A model generated the notes under the pieces. It had not been told where the DNA came from, did not search any database, and saw only the letters and a list, made by a program, of their open reading frames with translations. Positions 6,531-15,311 of a DNA stretch of 23,142 nt are shown piece by piece (position 1 is the stretch's first letter; every line of letters starts with the position of its first letter). The stretch comes from CAYOBW01 sp964402115 (GTDB lineage Bacteria; Verrucomicrobiota; Kiritimatiellia; UBA8416; CAYOBW01): positions 1 through 23,142 of the forward strand of contig CAYOBW010000106.1 in the NCBI GenBank assembly GCA_964402115.1, written 5' to 3'. The translations under genes and the position numbers were made by a program.

Positions 6531-8849
6531 ATGAAGCGCATAACATCCGCTGCTCTCAGCGTCCTCCTGATCGCGTCGCGCGCGGCGCTGCCTGCGGCCG
6601 AGGCCCCCGCCGTCGCCTGGGTTGAAGCGGAGCGCTACGCGGAGCAGCGCGGTTCGACCGCCGCCGCGTACGCGCTGCCCGCGGCCTCCGGCGGCGCCTG
6701 CGTGGACAACGACTGGGGCGGGCAGGCCGGCCACTTCCTCCGTTACCCGCTGGCATTTGCCGCCGCCATGCCCGCGCTGCACGTCACGCTCCGCTACGCG
6801 CGCGCGACGGCGGGCGACGCCGTGGTGCGCGTGACGCTCGACGGGGACACCAACCACGCCGCCACCGTGAGACTCCCGTCCACGGGCGACTGGGGGTTCA
6901 AGGCGGAAGGGTGGCAGTACGCGGCCGTGGAGCTGCCGGCCTGCGCCGGGGGCGCGCACACGCTCGAACTCCGCTCCGTCGCCGACCGGAACAACGTTAA
7001 CTGGGACGGCTTCTACGTGAGCGCGCAGCCGCTGGAGACCGGCCGCGCCGCCGCGGAGCCGCCCTCCGGCCCGGACGCGGTGGCGGCGCTTGGCGAGGGC
7101 TTGTTCCCGCTTCCGTGCAGGACGCCCGTGGCCCTGCCGTATGCGCGGCGCAAGGCGTATGTCGACGGCTGCGGACGGGTGCAGGCCCTGCTCTCGACGC
7201 CGGAGCCGGGCGGCATGGGCCGGAATGCCGCCGGGCCCGGCCTGCACGTGAAGCTCGCGGGCTGCGGGCCATGGAGTTGCGTGGCGCAAACGCTGCTGAA
7301 CGCCCCGGCGCCCGCGGTCGTGACCCGGCTGACGTGGCCGGACGTGGAGGTCGAGCAAACGGTGTTCGCCGCAGCCCCCTCGGAGCAGGGCTTCTTCGTC
7401 CGCGTGCTGGTGACGAACCGGAGCGCCGCCGCCCGCGCGTTCACGCTGGTCAGCCTGCTGACCGGGGCGGAGGCGGTGGAGACCGTCGCCGCGGGGCGGC
7501 TCGCCTCGCAGGGCCGGCCGCTGCTGCGCGCGCTCCCGTCCCCGGCGGCGGTTGCCCCTGCGGCCGACCGCTCCGTGCCCGGTCCGCTGGGCGGGGCCCA
7601 GGGGCTGCGCCACATCCTTACGGTTGCGGGCGGCGCCTCGGCCGTCATCGACCTGCAGTTCCTCGGCGACGGGGCGAGCCGTGACGAAGCCCTCGCCGCC
7701 GCCGCCGCGTTCTGGCGCGAGACGCTCGCGCCCGCGGCCCGGCTCGCGCTGCCCGACCCGAAGCTGCAACTCGCCTTCGACGCCTCGCTCCGCCAGATGC
7801 TCACGCTCATCGAAGGGCGCCCCGGCGACGCCCGCATCCTGAAGGGGCTCGAGCACTACTACGGCTCCAACCCCTACGACACGTTCCAGGTCAGCCGCGC
7901 GCTGGACGCGGTCGGCCTGCGCGCCGAGGCCCGGACACTGCTCCGGCACCAGCTCCGGCACCTGAAGGAGGACGGCATCTTCGAGATGTGGGAGACGGGC
8001 AATCTCCGGAAGGCCGGCGCCGAACAGTGGATCGTGCAGGGGCTGGCGGCCGCGGCGCTGTGGGGACACTACGAGCGGTGGGGCGACGAAGCCTGGCTGC
8101 GCGAGATGGCGCCGGCGCTGGTCAAGGCGGCGCAGGCCACGCTGCGGGCACGGCAGGCGCACGGCGGCGTCCACCGGCAGGGGGCGGTCGACGTGGAAGG
8201 CTGGCTGCCGCCGCTGGGCGGGGACGGCGGGCTGGGCGTGGGCTACCACTGGTCGCAGAACGCCGGCCCGCTTTACGGCGTGCGGGTCGCCGCCGAAGCC
8301 GCGCGGAAGCTGAACCTGCCCGAGGCTGCCGACCTGCGGGCGGGGTGGCTCGCTTTCAAGGGCGCCTACGACCGGGTGCGTACGCAGGCCGCGCAGGCCG
8401 ACGCGAGCGGCATGCTGGCCGCTTTCCCCGGCGCAACGGGGGCCGGTCGCCTGCGCCCGCTGTGGGGGGTCGTCATGAGCGTGAGCGCCTTCGCCGCGAT
8501 TCCGGCCGACGACCCGGCGGCCCTCAAGACGCTGCGCTTCCTGCAGGCGCACCGGCAGGACGGCCTGCACCTGAACCTCGGCTACTCCAGCGGCGTGTGG
8601 CCCTACCTGAGCGCCGAGGTGGCGCTGTGGCACCTGCGGCTCGGCGAAACCGAAGAAGCCTGGCGCATCCTGCGGGCGCTGGCGGACCGGGCCAGCGCGA
8701 CGGTCTGCTGGTACGAGGAGATCGATCACGCGCCGCCGCGCGGGCATGGCGATTCCGCCGACGTGTGGGCCGCGGCGGAGATGGTCTACCTGGCAAGCCG
8801 CCTGCTCTCCCACCCGCAGGCGAAAACCTTCACCTTGGACGGCGACTGA
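6531..8849 (+). CDS. Exported CBM6/35-like plus six-hairpin glycosidase-like protein
   Basis: The start is ATG 6531, with GGGAG (6520-6524) six bases upstream and a clear signal peptide (KRITSAALSVLLIASRAALPAAEA). The open frame extends much further upstream, but only as a shadow of the preceding gene. Residues ~22-165 resemble a CBM6/35 galactose-binding fold: VAWVEAERYAEQRGS, LHVTLRYARAT, LELRSVADRNNVNWDGFYV. A beta-sandwich linker (~175-400) leads into an (alpha/alpha)6 barrel (~410-770) with EHYYGSNPYDTFQVSRAL, WGHYERWGDEAWLREMAPAL, YSSGVWPYLSAEVALWHLRL and CWYEEIDHAPPRGHGDSAD. The barrel resembles six-hairpin glycosidases (GH78/GH95/GH63 clan types), but I cannot assign a family or catalytic pair. 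772 residues. Last gene of the + cluster, 92 bases after its neighbour. Confidence 0.8.
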   Translation: MKRITSAALSVLLIASRAALPAAEAPAVAWVEAERYAEQRGSTAAAYALPAASGGACVDNDWGGQAGHFLRYPLAFAAAMPALHVTLRYARATAGDAVVRVTLDGDTNHAATVRLPSTGDWGFKAEGWQYAAVELPACAGGAHTLELRSVADRNNVNWDGFYVSAQPLETGRAAAEPPSGPDAVAALGEGLFPLPCRTPVALPYARRKAYVDGCGRVQALLSTPEPGGMGRNAAGPGLHVKLAGCGPWSCVAQTLLNAPAPAVVTRLTWPDVEVEQTVFAAAPSEQGFFVRVLVTNRSAAARAFTLVSLLTGAEAVETVAAGRLASQGRPLLRALPSPAAVAPAADRSVPGPLGGAQGLRHILTVAGGASAVIDLQFLGDGASRDEALAAAAAFWRETLAPAARLALPDPKLQLAFDASLRQMLTLIEGRPGDARILKGLEHYYGSNPYDTFQVSRALDAVGLRAEARTLLRHQLRHLKEDGIFEMWETGNLRKAGAEQWIVQGLAAAALWGHYERWGDEAWLREMAPALVKAAQATLRARQAHGGVHRQGAVDVEGWLPPLGGDGGLGVGYHWSQNAGPLYGVRVAAEAARKLNLPEAADLRAGWLAFKGAYDRVRTQAAQADASGMLAAFPGATGAGRLRPLWGVVMSVSAFAAIPADDPAALKTLRFLQAHRQDGLHLNLGYSSGVWPYLSAEVALWHLRLGETEEAWRILRALADRASATVCWYEEIDHAPPRGHGDSADVWAAAEMVYLASRLLSHPQAKTFTLDGD

Positions 8850-8884
8850 GGGGACGGGGTCGCGCTTAGGGACTTCCCCTTCCG

Positions 8885-8993
8885 CACCCACCCCCCGCTT
8901 CGCGTACCCCTCCAAGGAGGGGAGCAGGTTAGGGCGGAGCGCGTTACATAGACTCCCCTCCTCCGGAGGGGTGGCCGCAGGCCGGGGTGGGTT
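8885..8993. repeat. Long imperfect inverted repeat (about 40-bp arms)
   Basis: The left arm (about 8885-8924: CACCCACCCC, then ACCCCTCCAAGGAGGGGAG) is reverse-complementary, with a few mismatches and small indels, to the right arm (about 8953-8993: CTCCCCTCCTCCGGAGGGGT, then GGGGTGGGTT). Each arm also holds its own small palindrome (CCCCTCCaaGGAGGGG on the left, CCTCCGGAGG on the right). This is the look of a dispersed intergenic palindrome rather than a regulatory site. Confidence 0.65.
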
Positions 8994-9101
8994 ATGCCTT
9001 GAAAAGGCTTACCGTCTCATTCGGCTTTGGCGGCCCCTCTACGGGCGAGGCCGCGCAGAGATAACATGCCGAGACTGCCGCCGGTCTCTTCGCGCTTGCC
9101 G

Positions 9102-9151
9102 GGACGGCCCGGGAGGACCGTCCTACGTTGGACGGCGCTCCCGCGCCGTCC
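9102..9151. repeat. Two adjacent GC-rich hairpins
   Basis: GGACGG (9102-9107) pairs with CCGTCC (9118-9123), and a perfect 9-base stem GGACGGCGC (9130-9138) pairs with GCGCCGTCC (9143-9151) across a four-base loop. The two hairpins share the GGACGG core, so they may be one repeat element. They lie 62 bases upstream of the giant lamin-tail gene start and could sit in its leader. Confidence 0.6.
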
Positions 9152-9212
9152 CTGGGGTTTGGGCCCGGGGCAAGCTTGCACGTTCCGGGCCACGCTGTCA
9201 GACTAGGCGCCG

Positions 9213-12200
9213 ATGAACGCGTTTCCGCGGGTTGACTTTGGCAGGCGCGCCGGCCCGCCCCGCCCAGGGCGGCGTCCCGACGCAAGGGCAGGGGGCGCGG
9301 GTGTCGCCGCGCTGCTGGCGCTCGGGCTCGCCGCCGGCTCGCAAACGTGGCCGGCCGGCGGCAGCGCTACACCCTTGGTGTGCCAGGTCAGTGACCCGGA
9401 GGATCGCGTGCCCGACCGCCGCCAGTTCGGGCCCTCGTCCCGGCGTTGCGCGCTGACCATTTGCGAGATCATGTACCACCCGCCTCCGCGCGCCGACGGC
9501 GCCAGCCTCGAGTACCTCGAACTGCGCAACACGGAGCCCGTCGCCGCCGACATCTCCGGCTGGCGGCTCAGCGGCGATGTGGAGTACCGGTTCCCGGCGG
9601 GCACCGTCGTGGCGCCGCAGGGCGTCGTCGTCGTGGCCGCCGACCCGCGGGCGTTTGTCGACGCCTATCCCGTGTCCGACGTGCTGGGCCCCTTCGCCGG
9701 CAGCCTGCCCGACGGGGGCGGACGCGTGCGGCTGCGCCACGCCTTCGACGCGCTCCTGCTCGAGGTCGACTACGACGATGACGCGCCCTGGCCGGCGGCG
9801 GCGGACGGGGCCGGGCACGCGCTCGTCCTGGCGCGGCCCGACTTCGGCGAAGCCGACCCGCGGGCCTGGGCCGCGGGCGACCTGATCGGGGGCTCGCCCG
9901 GCCTGCCCGAGTTCTGGAGCGGCGGGGCGCGCACGCGCGTCGTGATCAACGAGTTCGTGGCCCACACCGACCCGGACGCGGACCTGGTCGAGCTGTACAA
10001 CGCGGGCACGCAGGCCGTCGACCTGGCCGGCTGCCGGCTGACGGACGATCCCGCCCTGCCGGGCTTCACGCTGCCGGCGGGCACGCTCCTGCCGGCGGGC
10101 GGCTTCGCCGCGTTCGATCAGCAGCAGCTGGGCTTCGCCCTCAACATGCACGGCGATGGCCTCTTCCTGGTCGATCCCGCCGGCGGCCGGGTGCTGGACG
10201 CCATCCGCTTCGGCGCCCAGGCCAACGGCGTGGCCTGCGGACGCTTTCCGGACGGGGCCGCCGCAGTGCGCCCGCTGGAGTCTCCCACGCCCGGGCGGCC
10301 GAACGTGCGCGCCCGGGTGGCGGACGTGGTCATCAACGAGATCATGTACCACCCGCTGCGCGGGGACAGCGCCGAGGAGTACGTCGAACTCCACAACCGG
10401 GGCGCCGCCGCGGCGGACGTCGGCTACTGGCGCTTCACGGCGGGCATCGACTGCATGCTGCCTGCCGGCACGCGCATCCCGCCGGGCGGCTTCCTGGTCG
10501 TGGCGCAGGACGCCGGCCGCCTGCGGTCCCAGTACCCGCAGCTGAACGCCACCAACACCGTGGGCAACTTCGGCGGCACGCTGGCCGACCGCGGCGAGCG
10601 GCTGGTGCTGGCGCGCCCGGACGACCCGGCCTTGCCCTACCAGGACTTTGTCGAGGTGGACAGCGTCGCGTACGGCGACGGCTGGGGCGCGTGGGCGGAC
10701 GGCGGCGGCAGCAGCCTCGAGCTGATTGACCCGCGCAGCGACAACAGCCTCGCGCCGAACTGGGCCGGTAGCGACGAAACCGCCAAGGCGCCGTGGACGG
10801 CGATCGCCTGCACCGGCACGGCTATGCCCGCCACGGAGCAGATCACGACCGCGGGCACGATTGCGCTCGACGAGCTCCACGTCTACGCGCTGTTTGTCGG
10901 CGAGTGCCTGCTGGATGAGGTCAGGCTGGAGGCAGGCGCGGGCACGATCAAGGTGGACGAGCTCTTCGAGGGCGGGCTGAACACGTGGCAGGCGCTCGGC
11001 ACGCACCAGCGCTCGCGCCTGGATGCAGGCGCGGGGCTCGGTGGCTCGACGGCGCTGCGCCTCGTCGCGTCCGGGCCGGGCGACACCATCTTCGCCGCCG
11101 ATCAGCGGCCGCCCCCGTACTACAACCGCCTCGTCAAACCGCTGGGCAGCGCGGTGGCCTCCGGCACGGCCGTGACCCTGCGGGCGCAGGCGCGCTGGCA
11201 GGCGGGGCATCCTTACGTGCTGCTGGGCCTCAAGGCCTTCGCCTGCGAGGCCGTCGGCGTGCTGACCGTGCCGCTCAACCTCGGCACGCCCGGGCTGGTC
11301 AACAGCCGCTGCCGTGCGGCGGCGGGGCCGGCCCTCACGGACCTGCAGCACAGCCCGCCGCTGCCCGCCGCCAACCAGCCCGTGACCGTCACCTGTCGCG
11401 TCGATGCGCCGGACGGCGCGCCGGCCGTCACGCTGCGCCACCGGGTCGACCCCGCCACGACCTGGGCGGCCGCGGCCATGCGCGACGACGGGGCGGCGCC
11501 CGACCGGCTGGCCGGGGACGGCGTCTACACCGCCACGCTGCCGGGGCGGGCAGCCGGCACGCTCGCGGCCTACTATGTCACCGCCGGCGCCGGGGCGGTC
11601 ACGAACCGCCTGCCGGGCGACGCGATCTACAGCGAGGCGCTCGTGCGCTACGGCGATGCCGCGGACAGCGGCAGCCTGACCACGTACCGCCTGTGGCTGA
11701 CCGCTGCCCGCATCGCGGAGTGGAACGCGCGCCACACGCACAACAACGACCCCCTGCCCGGCACGTTCGTCTACGGCAACGACCGCGTCGTGCACGGGGC
11801 GGGCGCCCGCTACCGCGGCAACTGGCGGCCCTTCAACGGGCCCACGGGGTCGACGCCCTGCGGCTACGTCATCACGCTGCCCGCGGCCGAGCGGGTGCTG
11901 GGCGACAGCGAGCTGAAGATCGACATGGCTGGCCAGACCGGCGCCGACACCACGTTCCAGCGCGAACGCCTCGTCTACGACATGGGCGCGGCCGCCGGCA
12001 TCCCGAGCAGCCACGTTCGCTTCATCCGCATGCGCGTCAACGAAGCCGACCGCGGCGTGCGCTACGACCTGGAAGCGCCCGTGCGCAGCTTCGCGGAGAG
12101 CTGGCTGGGCGACGCGGACCCCGCCGTGTTCCGCGTCATGCACGACAACGGCCTCGGCCGCTACTTCACGCCCGAGGGCGGGCGCAACCAGGCCCGCTAC

Positions 12201-15131
12201 CGCGCGAGCTTCGAGAAGAAGCAGACGGACGTTCCGAACGATGACTACGGGGCGATCTTCACCCTCGCGGACCACCTCAGCACGGCCGGCACGGCGTGCT
12301 ACGAGGCGCGCAGCCTCGCCGTGCTGGACGTCGCCGAGTGGCTGGCCGTCGTCGCGATCAACCACGCCACCGTCAACTCGGACGCCTTCGGGTACGGCCT
12401 GCGCCACAACGCCTACCTTTACGCGCCGTGGGGCGGGCGCGCCCGCACCTTCTACTACGACCTCGACAACGCGCTGCAGACGGGCGACAGCCCGACGGCC
12501 AGCCTGTTCACGACCACCGACGCCCGCACCCAGGCCATGTTCGACTACCTGCCCTTCCGCCGCCTCTACTGGCGCGCCCTCGCGGAGCTCGCGGCCAGCT
12601 CCCTGCGACCGGACGTCGCCACCGCGCGCCTGCAGGCGTGGTATGCCGTGTTCCAGGCCGAGGGGCTCGGCGCCGCCAACCCCTCCGCGGTCGCCACCTG
12701 GATCGGCCAGCGCCATGCGTACCTCACCAACCAGCTCGCCGGCGTGGCCTCGCCGTTCGCCATCGTGACCCACGGCGGCACGTCGTTCAGCACCAACACG
12801 CCCTACGCGGACCTGCGCGGGGTGGCCCCGGTGCAGGTGGCCGCCCTGACGGTCAACGGGCGCGCGCAAGTCGCGGCGTTCACGTCGCTCACGGAATGGC
12901 GCCTGCGCACGCCGCTGGCGCCGGGCGCCAACCCGCTGGTGGTGCAGGGGCTCGACCGCTTCGGCCGCCCGCTGGCCGGCGCCACGGCGGCGCTGGTCGT
13001 GACCACCGCCGCGCGCCCCCCCGACCCGGGCGGCAACCTGGTCATCAGCGAGATCATGTACGCGGCGCCGCGGCCGGGCGGCGATTTCGTCGAGCTGTAC
13101 AACCGCTCCCCGACGCAGGAGTACGCGCTGGGCGGGCTGCGCCTCGACGGCGTGGACTACACCTTCCCCGACGGCGTCTGCATCGGCCCGACCGGCTACG
13201 TGGTCGTGGCGGAGAATCTCGCCGCCTACGCGCAGTTCTACACCAACGCCGAAGCGGTGGCGGGCGCGTACGCCGGTTCGCTGGACGACGGCGGCGAAAC
13301 GCTCCGGCTGCTCCAGCCCGCGGCGAACGGCGCGTGGACGGTGCTGGACCAGGTGCGCTACGACGACGACCCGCCCTGGCCCGCCGCGGCCAAAGGCGGC
13401 GGCAAAGCCCTGCAGCTGATCGACGCCGGGCGCGACAACAGCCGCGTGGGGAACTGGGCGGTGGCCGCCGACTCCGTTCCGCCGCGCTGGCAGCGCGTGC
13501 AGGTCACGGGCACGGCCGGCTCCGCTGTCTCGGCGGCGCGGCTGCACCTCTACCTGGAGGGCGCGGGCAGCGTGGTTATCGACGACGTGCGCCTGGTCGC
13601 CGGCGCCGACCCGGACGCCGAGCCGAACCTGCTGGCCAACGGCAGCTTCGAAGAGCCCCTGGCGCCGGCCTGGACCGCGTCCCTCAACCACCAGGGCAGT
13701 GCGCTGACCCCCGCCCCCGTGTCCGACGGCGCCAGCGCCTTGTGCCTGGTCGCGACCGGCCCGGGGTCGGCCGCCGGCCGGATTCCCAACTCGGTCAACC
13801 AGGGCCTTGCGGGGCTCGTGCCGTCGGCCGTCTACACGCTGAGCTTCCGCTACTGGACCACGCCTGGCGCGCAACGCCTGGCCGCGGTCGTCAGCCAGAC
13901 CACGCTGGCCGTGACCCGGCAGACGCAGTCCGCCGAAGCGCCGCCCGCGGCGGCCACGCCTGGCGGGGCCAATTCCGTCGCCGCCACGCTGGCCGAATTC
14001 CCGCCGCTGTGGATCAACGAAGTCATGCCGTCAAACACCGTGACGCGGGCCGACCAGGCCGGCGCGTACGAGCCGTGGATCGAGCTGTACAACGCGGGCG
14101 CCGCGCCGCTGGCGCTCGGCGAGTCGGTCACGCTCTCCAACGACCCCGCCGCCCTCGCGCGCTGGGTTTTCCCGGCGGGCGCCGCGATCGGGGCCGGCGA
14201 ACGCCTGCTGGTCTGGGCCGACGGCGAACCGGCCGAAGGCACGCCCGCCGAGCCGCATGCCGCCTTCCGGCTGAACGGGCAGGCCGGCTGCGTGATCCTG
14301 GGCCGCCTCGCGGGGGACACCGTGCAGGTGCTCGACGCGCTGACCTACGACCGCGTGCCGCCGGGCGCCTCGCTCGGCAGCGTGCCCGAGGGATCGCCGG
14401 CGGACAGGCTGGTGCTGCACCTGCCCACGCCGGGCCAGCGCAACGTGGGCACATCCGGCGCGGTCCCGGTGGCGATCAACGAGTGGATGTCCGCCAACAC
14501 GGCCACCCTGGCCGATCCGGCGGACGGCGATTTCGACGACTGGTTCGAACTCTACAACCGCGGCGACACGACGCTGTACCTCGGAGGCTTCGAGGTGACG
14601 GATACGCCCGGCGCCACGAATCGCTACGCGCTGCCGGGCGGCACCGTGCTGCCGCCGCGCGGCTGCCTGCTGGTGTGGGCCGACAACGAGACGGGGCAGA
14701 ACCGCCCCGGCGGCGCGCCGCACGTGCCCTTCAAGCTCAGCCGCGACGGCGAGGCCCTGGCGCTCTATGCGCCGGACGGCACCTGCGTCGATGCCCTCTC
14801 CTTCGGCCCGCAGGACGATGACGAAGCCACGGGCCGCTGGCCCGACGGCGCCGGTGCCCGCCACCCCATGGCGCCTCCCACGCCAGGCGCGCCGAACCGG
14901 GTGCTGCAGCTCGGGGCCGTCACGCCGCCGGCGGGCGATCCCCTGCAGCTGACGTGGGAAGCCGAGCGCGACCGCGTCTACCGGGTCGAGTCGTGCGCGG
15001 TTTTGTCGGCGCATCCCGCCTGGACGCCACTCGGCACGGTCACGTCGGCCGCCGCCGGCCGGCTCACGCTTCAGGACCCCGCCGGCAGCGGCGTGCCGAC
15101 CCGCTTCTACCGCGTGCGCTGCCTGAAGTAA
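9213..15131 (+). CDS. Giant secreted protein with lamin-tail domain repeats and a CotH kinase-like domain
   Basis: At 1972 residues this is the largest gene here. A basic N-terminus and hydrophobic stretch (GVAALLALGLAAGS) suggest export, but no Shine-Dalgarno is seen. An in-frame TAG at 9204-9206 excludes an earlier start. Six lamin-tail (LTD) units begin near residues 83 (ICEIMYHPP), 244 (VINEFVAHTD), 373 (VINEIMYHPL), 1277 (VISEIMYAAP), 1600 (WINEVMPSNT) and 1753 (AINEWMSANT), each with an ELYN/ELHN-type strand. Between the third and fourth lies a CotH-like spore-coat-kinase fold (~820-1150): FVYGNDRVVHGAGARYRGN, LKIDM, MRVNEADRGVRYDLEAP and FYYDLDNAL. The Asp of DLDN is a candidate metal ligand. 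Beta-sandwich linkers occur around 515-780 and 1440-1590. The C-terminus (VYRVESCAVL...RFYRVRC) is a repeat-like tail seen in PVC proteins. CotH phosphorylates secreted proteins in Bacillus; activity here is inferred. Confidence 0.88.
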   Translation: MNAFPRVDFGRRAGPPRPGRRPDARAGGAGVAALLALGLAAGSQTWPAGGSATPLVCQVSDPEDRVPDRRQFGPSSRRCALTICEIMYHPPPRADGASLEYLELRNTEPVAADISGWRLSGDVEYRFPAGTVVAPQGVVVVAADPRAFVDAYPVSDVLGPFAGSLPDGGGRVRLRHAFDALLLEVDYDDDAPWPAAADGAGHALVLARPDFGEADPRAWAAGDLIGGSPGLPEFWSGGARTRVVINEFVAHTDPDADLVELYNAGTQAVDLAGCRLTDDPALPGFTLPAGTLLPAGGFAAFDQQQLGFALNMHGDGLFLVDPAGGRVLDAIRFGAQANGVACGRFPDGAAAVRPLESPTPGRPNVRARVADVVINEIMYHPLRGDSAEEYVELHNRGAAAADVGYWRFTAGIDCMLPAGTRIPPGGFLVVAQDAGRLRSQYPQLNATNTVGNFGGTLADRGERLVLARPDDPALPYQDFVEVDSVAYGDGWGAWADGGGSSLELIDPRSDNSLAPNWAGSDETAKAPWTAIACTGTAMPATEQITTAGTIALDELHVYALFVGECLLDEVRLEAGAGTIKVDELFEGGLNTWQALGTHQRSRLDAGAGLGGSTALRLVASGPGDTIFAADQRPPPYYNRLVKPLGSAVASGTAVTLRAQARWQAGHPYVLLGLKAFACEAVGVLTVPLNLGTPGLVNSRCRAAAGPALTDLQHSPPLPAANQPVTVTCRVDAPDGAPAVTLRHRVDPATTWAAAAMRDDGAAPDRLAGDGVYTATLPGRAAGTLAAYYVTAGAGAVTNRLPGDAIYSEALVRYGDAADSGSLTTYRLWLTAARIAEWNARHTHNNDPLPGTFVYGNDRVVHGAGARYRGNWRPFNGPTGSTPCGYVITLPAAERVLGDSELKIDMAGQTGADTTFQRERLVYDMGAAAGIPSSHVRFIRMRVNEADRGVRYDLEAPVRSFAESWLGDADPAVFRVMHDNGLGRYFTPEGGRNQARYRASFEKKQTDVPNDDYGAIFTLADHLSTAGTACYEARSLAVLDVAEWLAVVAINHATVNSDAFGYGLRHNAYLYAPWGGRARTFYYDLDNALQTGDSPTASLFTTTDARTQAMFDYLPFRRLYWRALAELAASSLRPDVATARLQAWYAVFQAEGLGAANPSAVATWIGQRHAYLTNQLAGVASPFAIVTHGGTSFSTNTPYADLRGVAPVQVAALTVNGRAQVAAFTSLTEWRLRTPLAPGANPLVVQGLDRFGRPLAGATAALVVTTAARPPDPGGNLVISEIMYAAPRPGGDFVELYNRSPTQEYALGGLRLDGVDYTFPDGVCIGPTGYVVVAENLAAYAQFYTNAEAVAGAYAGSLDDGGETLRLLQPAANGAWTVLDQVRYDDDPPWPAAAKGGGKALQLIDAGRDNSRVGNWAVAADSVPPRWQRVQVTGTAGSAVSAARLHLYLEGAGSVVIDDVRLVAGADPDAEPNLLANGSFEEPLAPAWTASLNHQGSALTPAPVSDGASALCLVATGPGSAAGRIPNSVNQGLAGLVPSAVYTLSFRYWTTPGAQRLAAVVSQTTLAVTRQTQSAEAPPAAATPGGANSVAATLAEFPPLWINEVMPSNTVTRADQAGAYEPWIELYNAGAAPLALGESVTLSNDPAALARWVFPAGAAIGAGERLLVWADGEPAEGTPAEPHAAFRLNGQAGCVILGRLAGDTVQVLDALTYDRVPPGASLGSVPEGSPADRLVLHLPTPGQRNVGTSGAVPVAINEWMSANTATLADPADGDFDDWFELYNRGDTTLYLGGFEVTDTPGATNRYALPGGTVLPPRGCLLVWADNETGQNRPGGAPHVPFKLSRDGEALALYAPDGTCVDALSFGPQDDDEATGRWPDGAGARHPMAPPTPGAPNRVLQLGAVTPPAGDPLQLTWEAERDRVYRVESCAVLSAHPAWTPLGTVTSAAAGRLTLQDPAGSGVPTRFYRVRCLK

Positions 15132-15171
15132 GCGGCCGCGCGTACCGCGTCAGTCACGCGAGGGGCGCATA

Positions 15172-15283
15172 ACGGCGGAGGACCGCCGTCTCCATGTCCT
15201 GGCTCTGGCGTACGTCATGGAGACGGCCGTCCCCGGCCGTTACGCCCCAGATCGTCCCCCTGCCTGCCCGATGTGTTACCGCC
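15172..15283. repeat. Compound palindrome, copy B (full module with conserved right flank)
   Basis: Hairpin ACGGCGG (15172-15178) with CCGCCGT (15183-15189), then stem CTCCATG (15190-15196) with CATGGAG (15216-15222) around a 19-base loop, then hairpin ACGGCCG (15223-15229) with CGGCCGT (15234-15240). Bases 15196-15283 recur at 22010-22097 with two mismatches (15199 and 15253), so the repeat runs 43 bases past the palindrome. It sits between two convergent genes and could act as a bidirectional transcription stop. Confidence 0.85.
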
Positions 15284-15311
15284 CCGCCCTCGTTGGCATT
15301 GATCCTGGAAC

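Larger units (their letters stand above)
8850..9212. other. Intergenic region, palindrome-rich
   Basis: Nothing coding is convincing in these 363 bases. It contains a long imperfect inverted repeat (8885-8993) and two GC-rich hairpins (9102-9123 and 9130-9151), listed separately. It separates the glycosidase cluster from the giant lamin-tail gene. The repeats may end the upstream transcript, although no T-tract follows any hairpin. An in-frame TAG at 9204-9206 fixes the 5' limit of the next gene. Confidence 0.6.

Noticed and set aside
4312..8915. Long - strand frames (744 and 857 codons) opposite the two glycosidase genes
   Set aside because: They mirror + strand genes with signal peptides, ribosome sites and family motifs; the - strand translations have none.
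9198..13874. 1558-codon open frame on the - strand opposite the lamin-tail gene
   Set aside because: Same antisense artefact: low-complexity Arg/Gly/Ala/Val sequence, no recognisable motif, while the + strand shows six repeated LTD units and CotH.
12296..14821. 841-codon + strand frame inside the lamin-tail gene
   Set aside because: Out of frame with the LTD/CotH domains and composed of Arg/Gly/Ala/Pro-rich shadow sequence.
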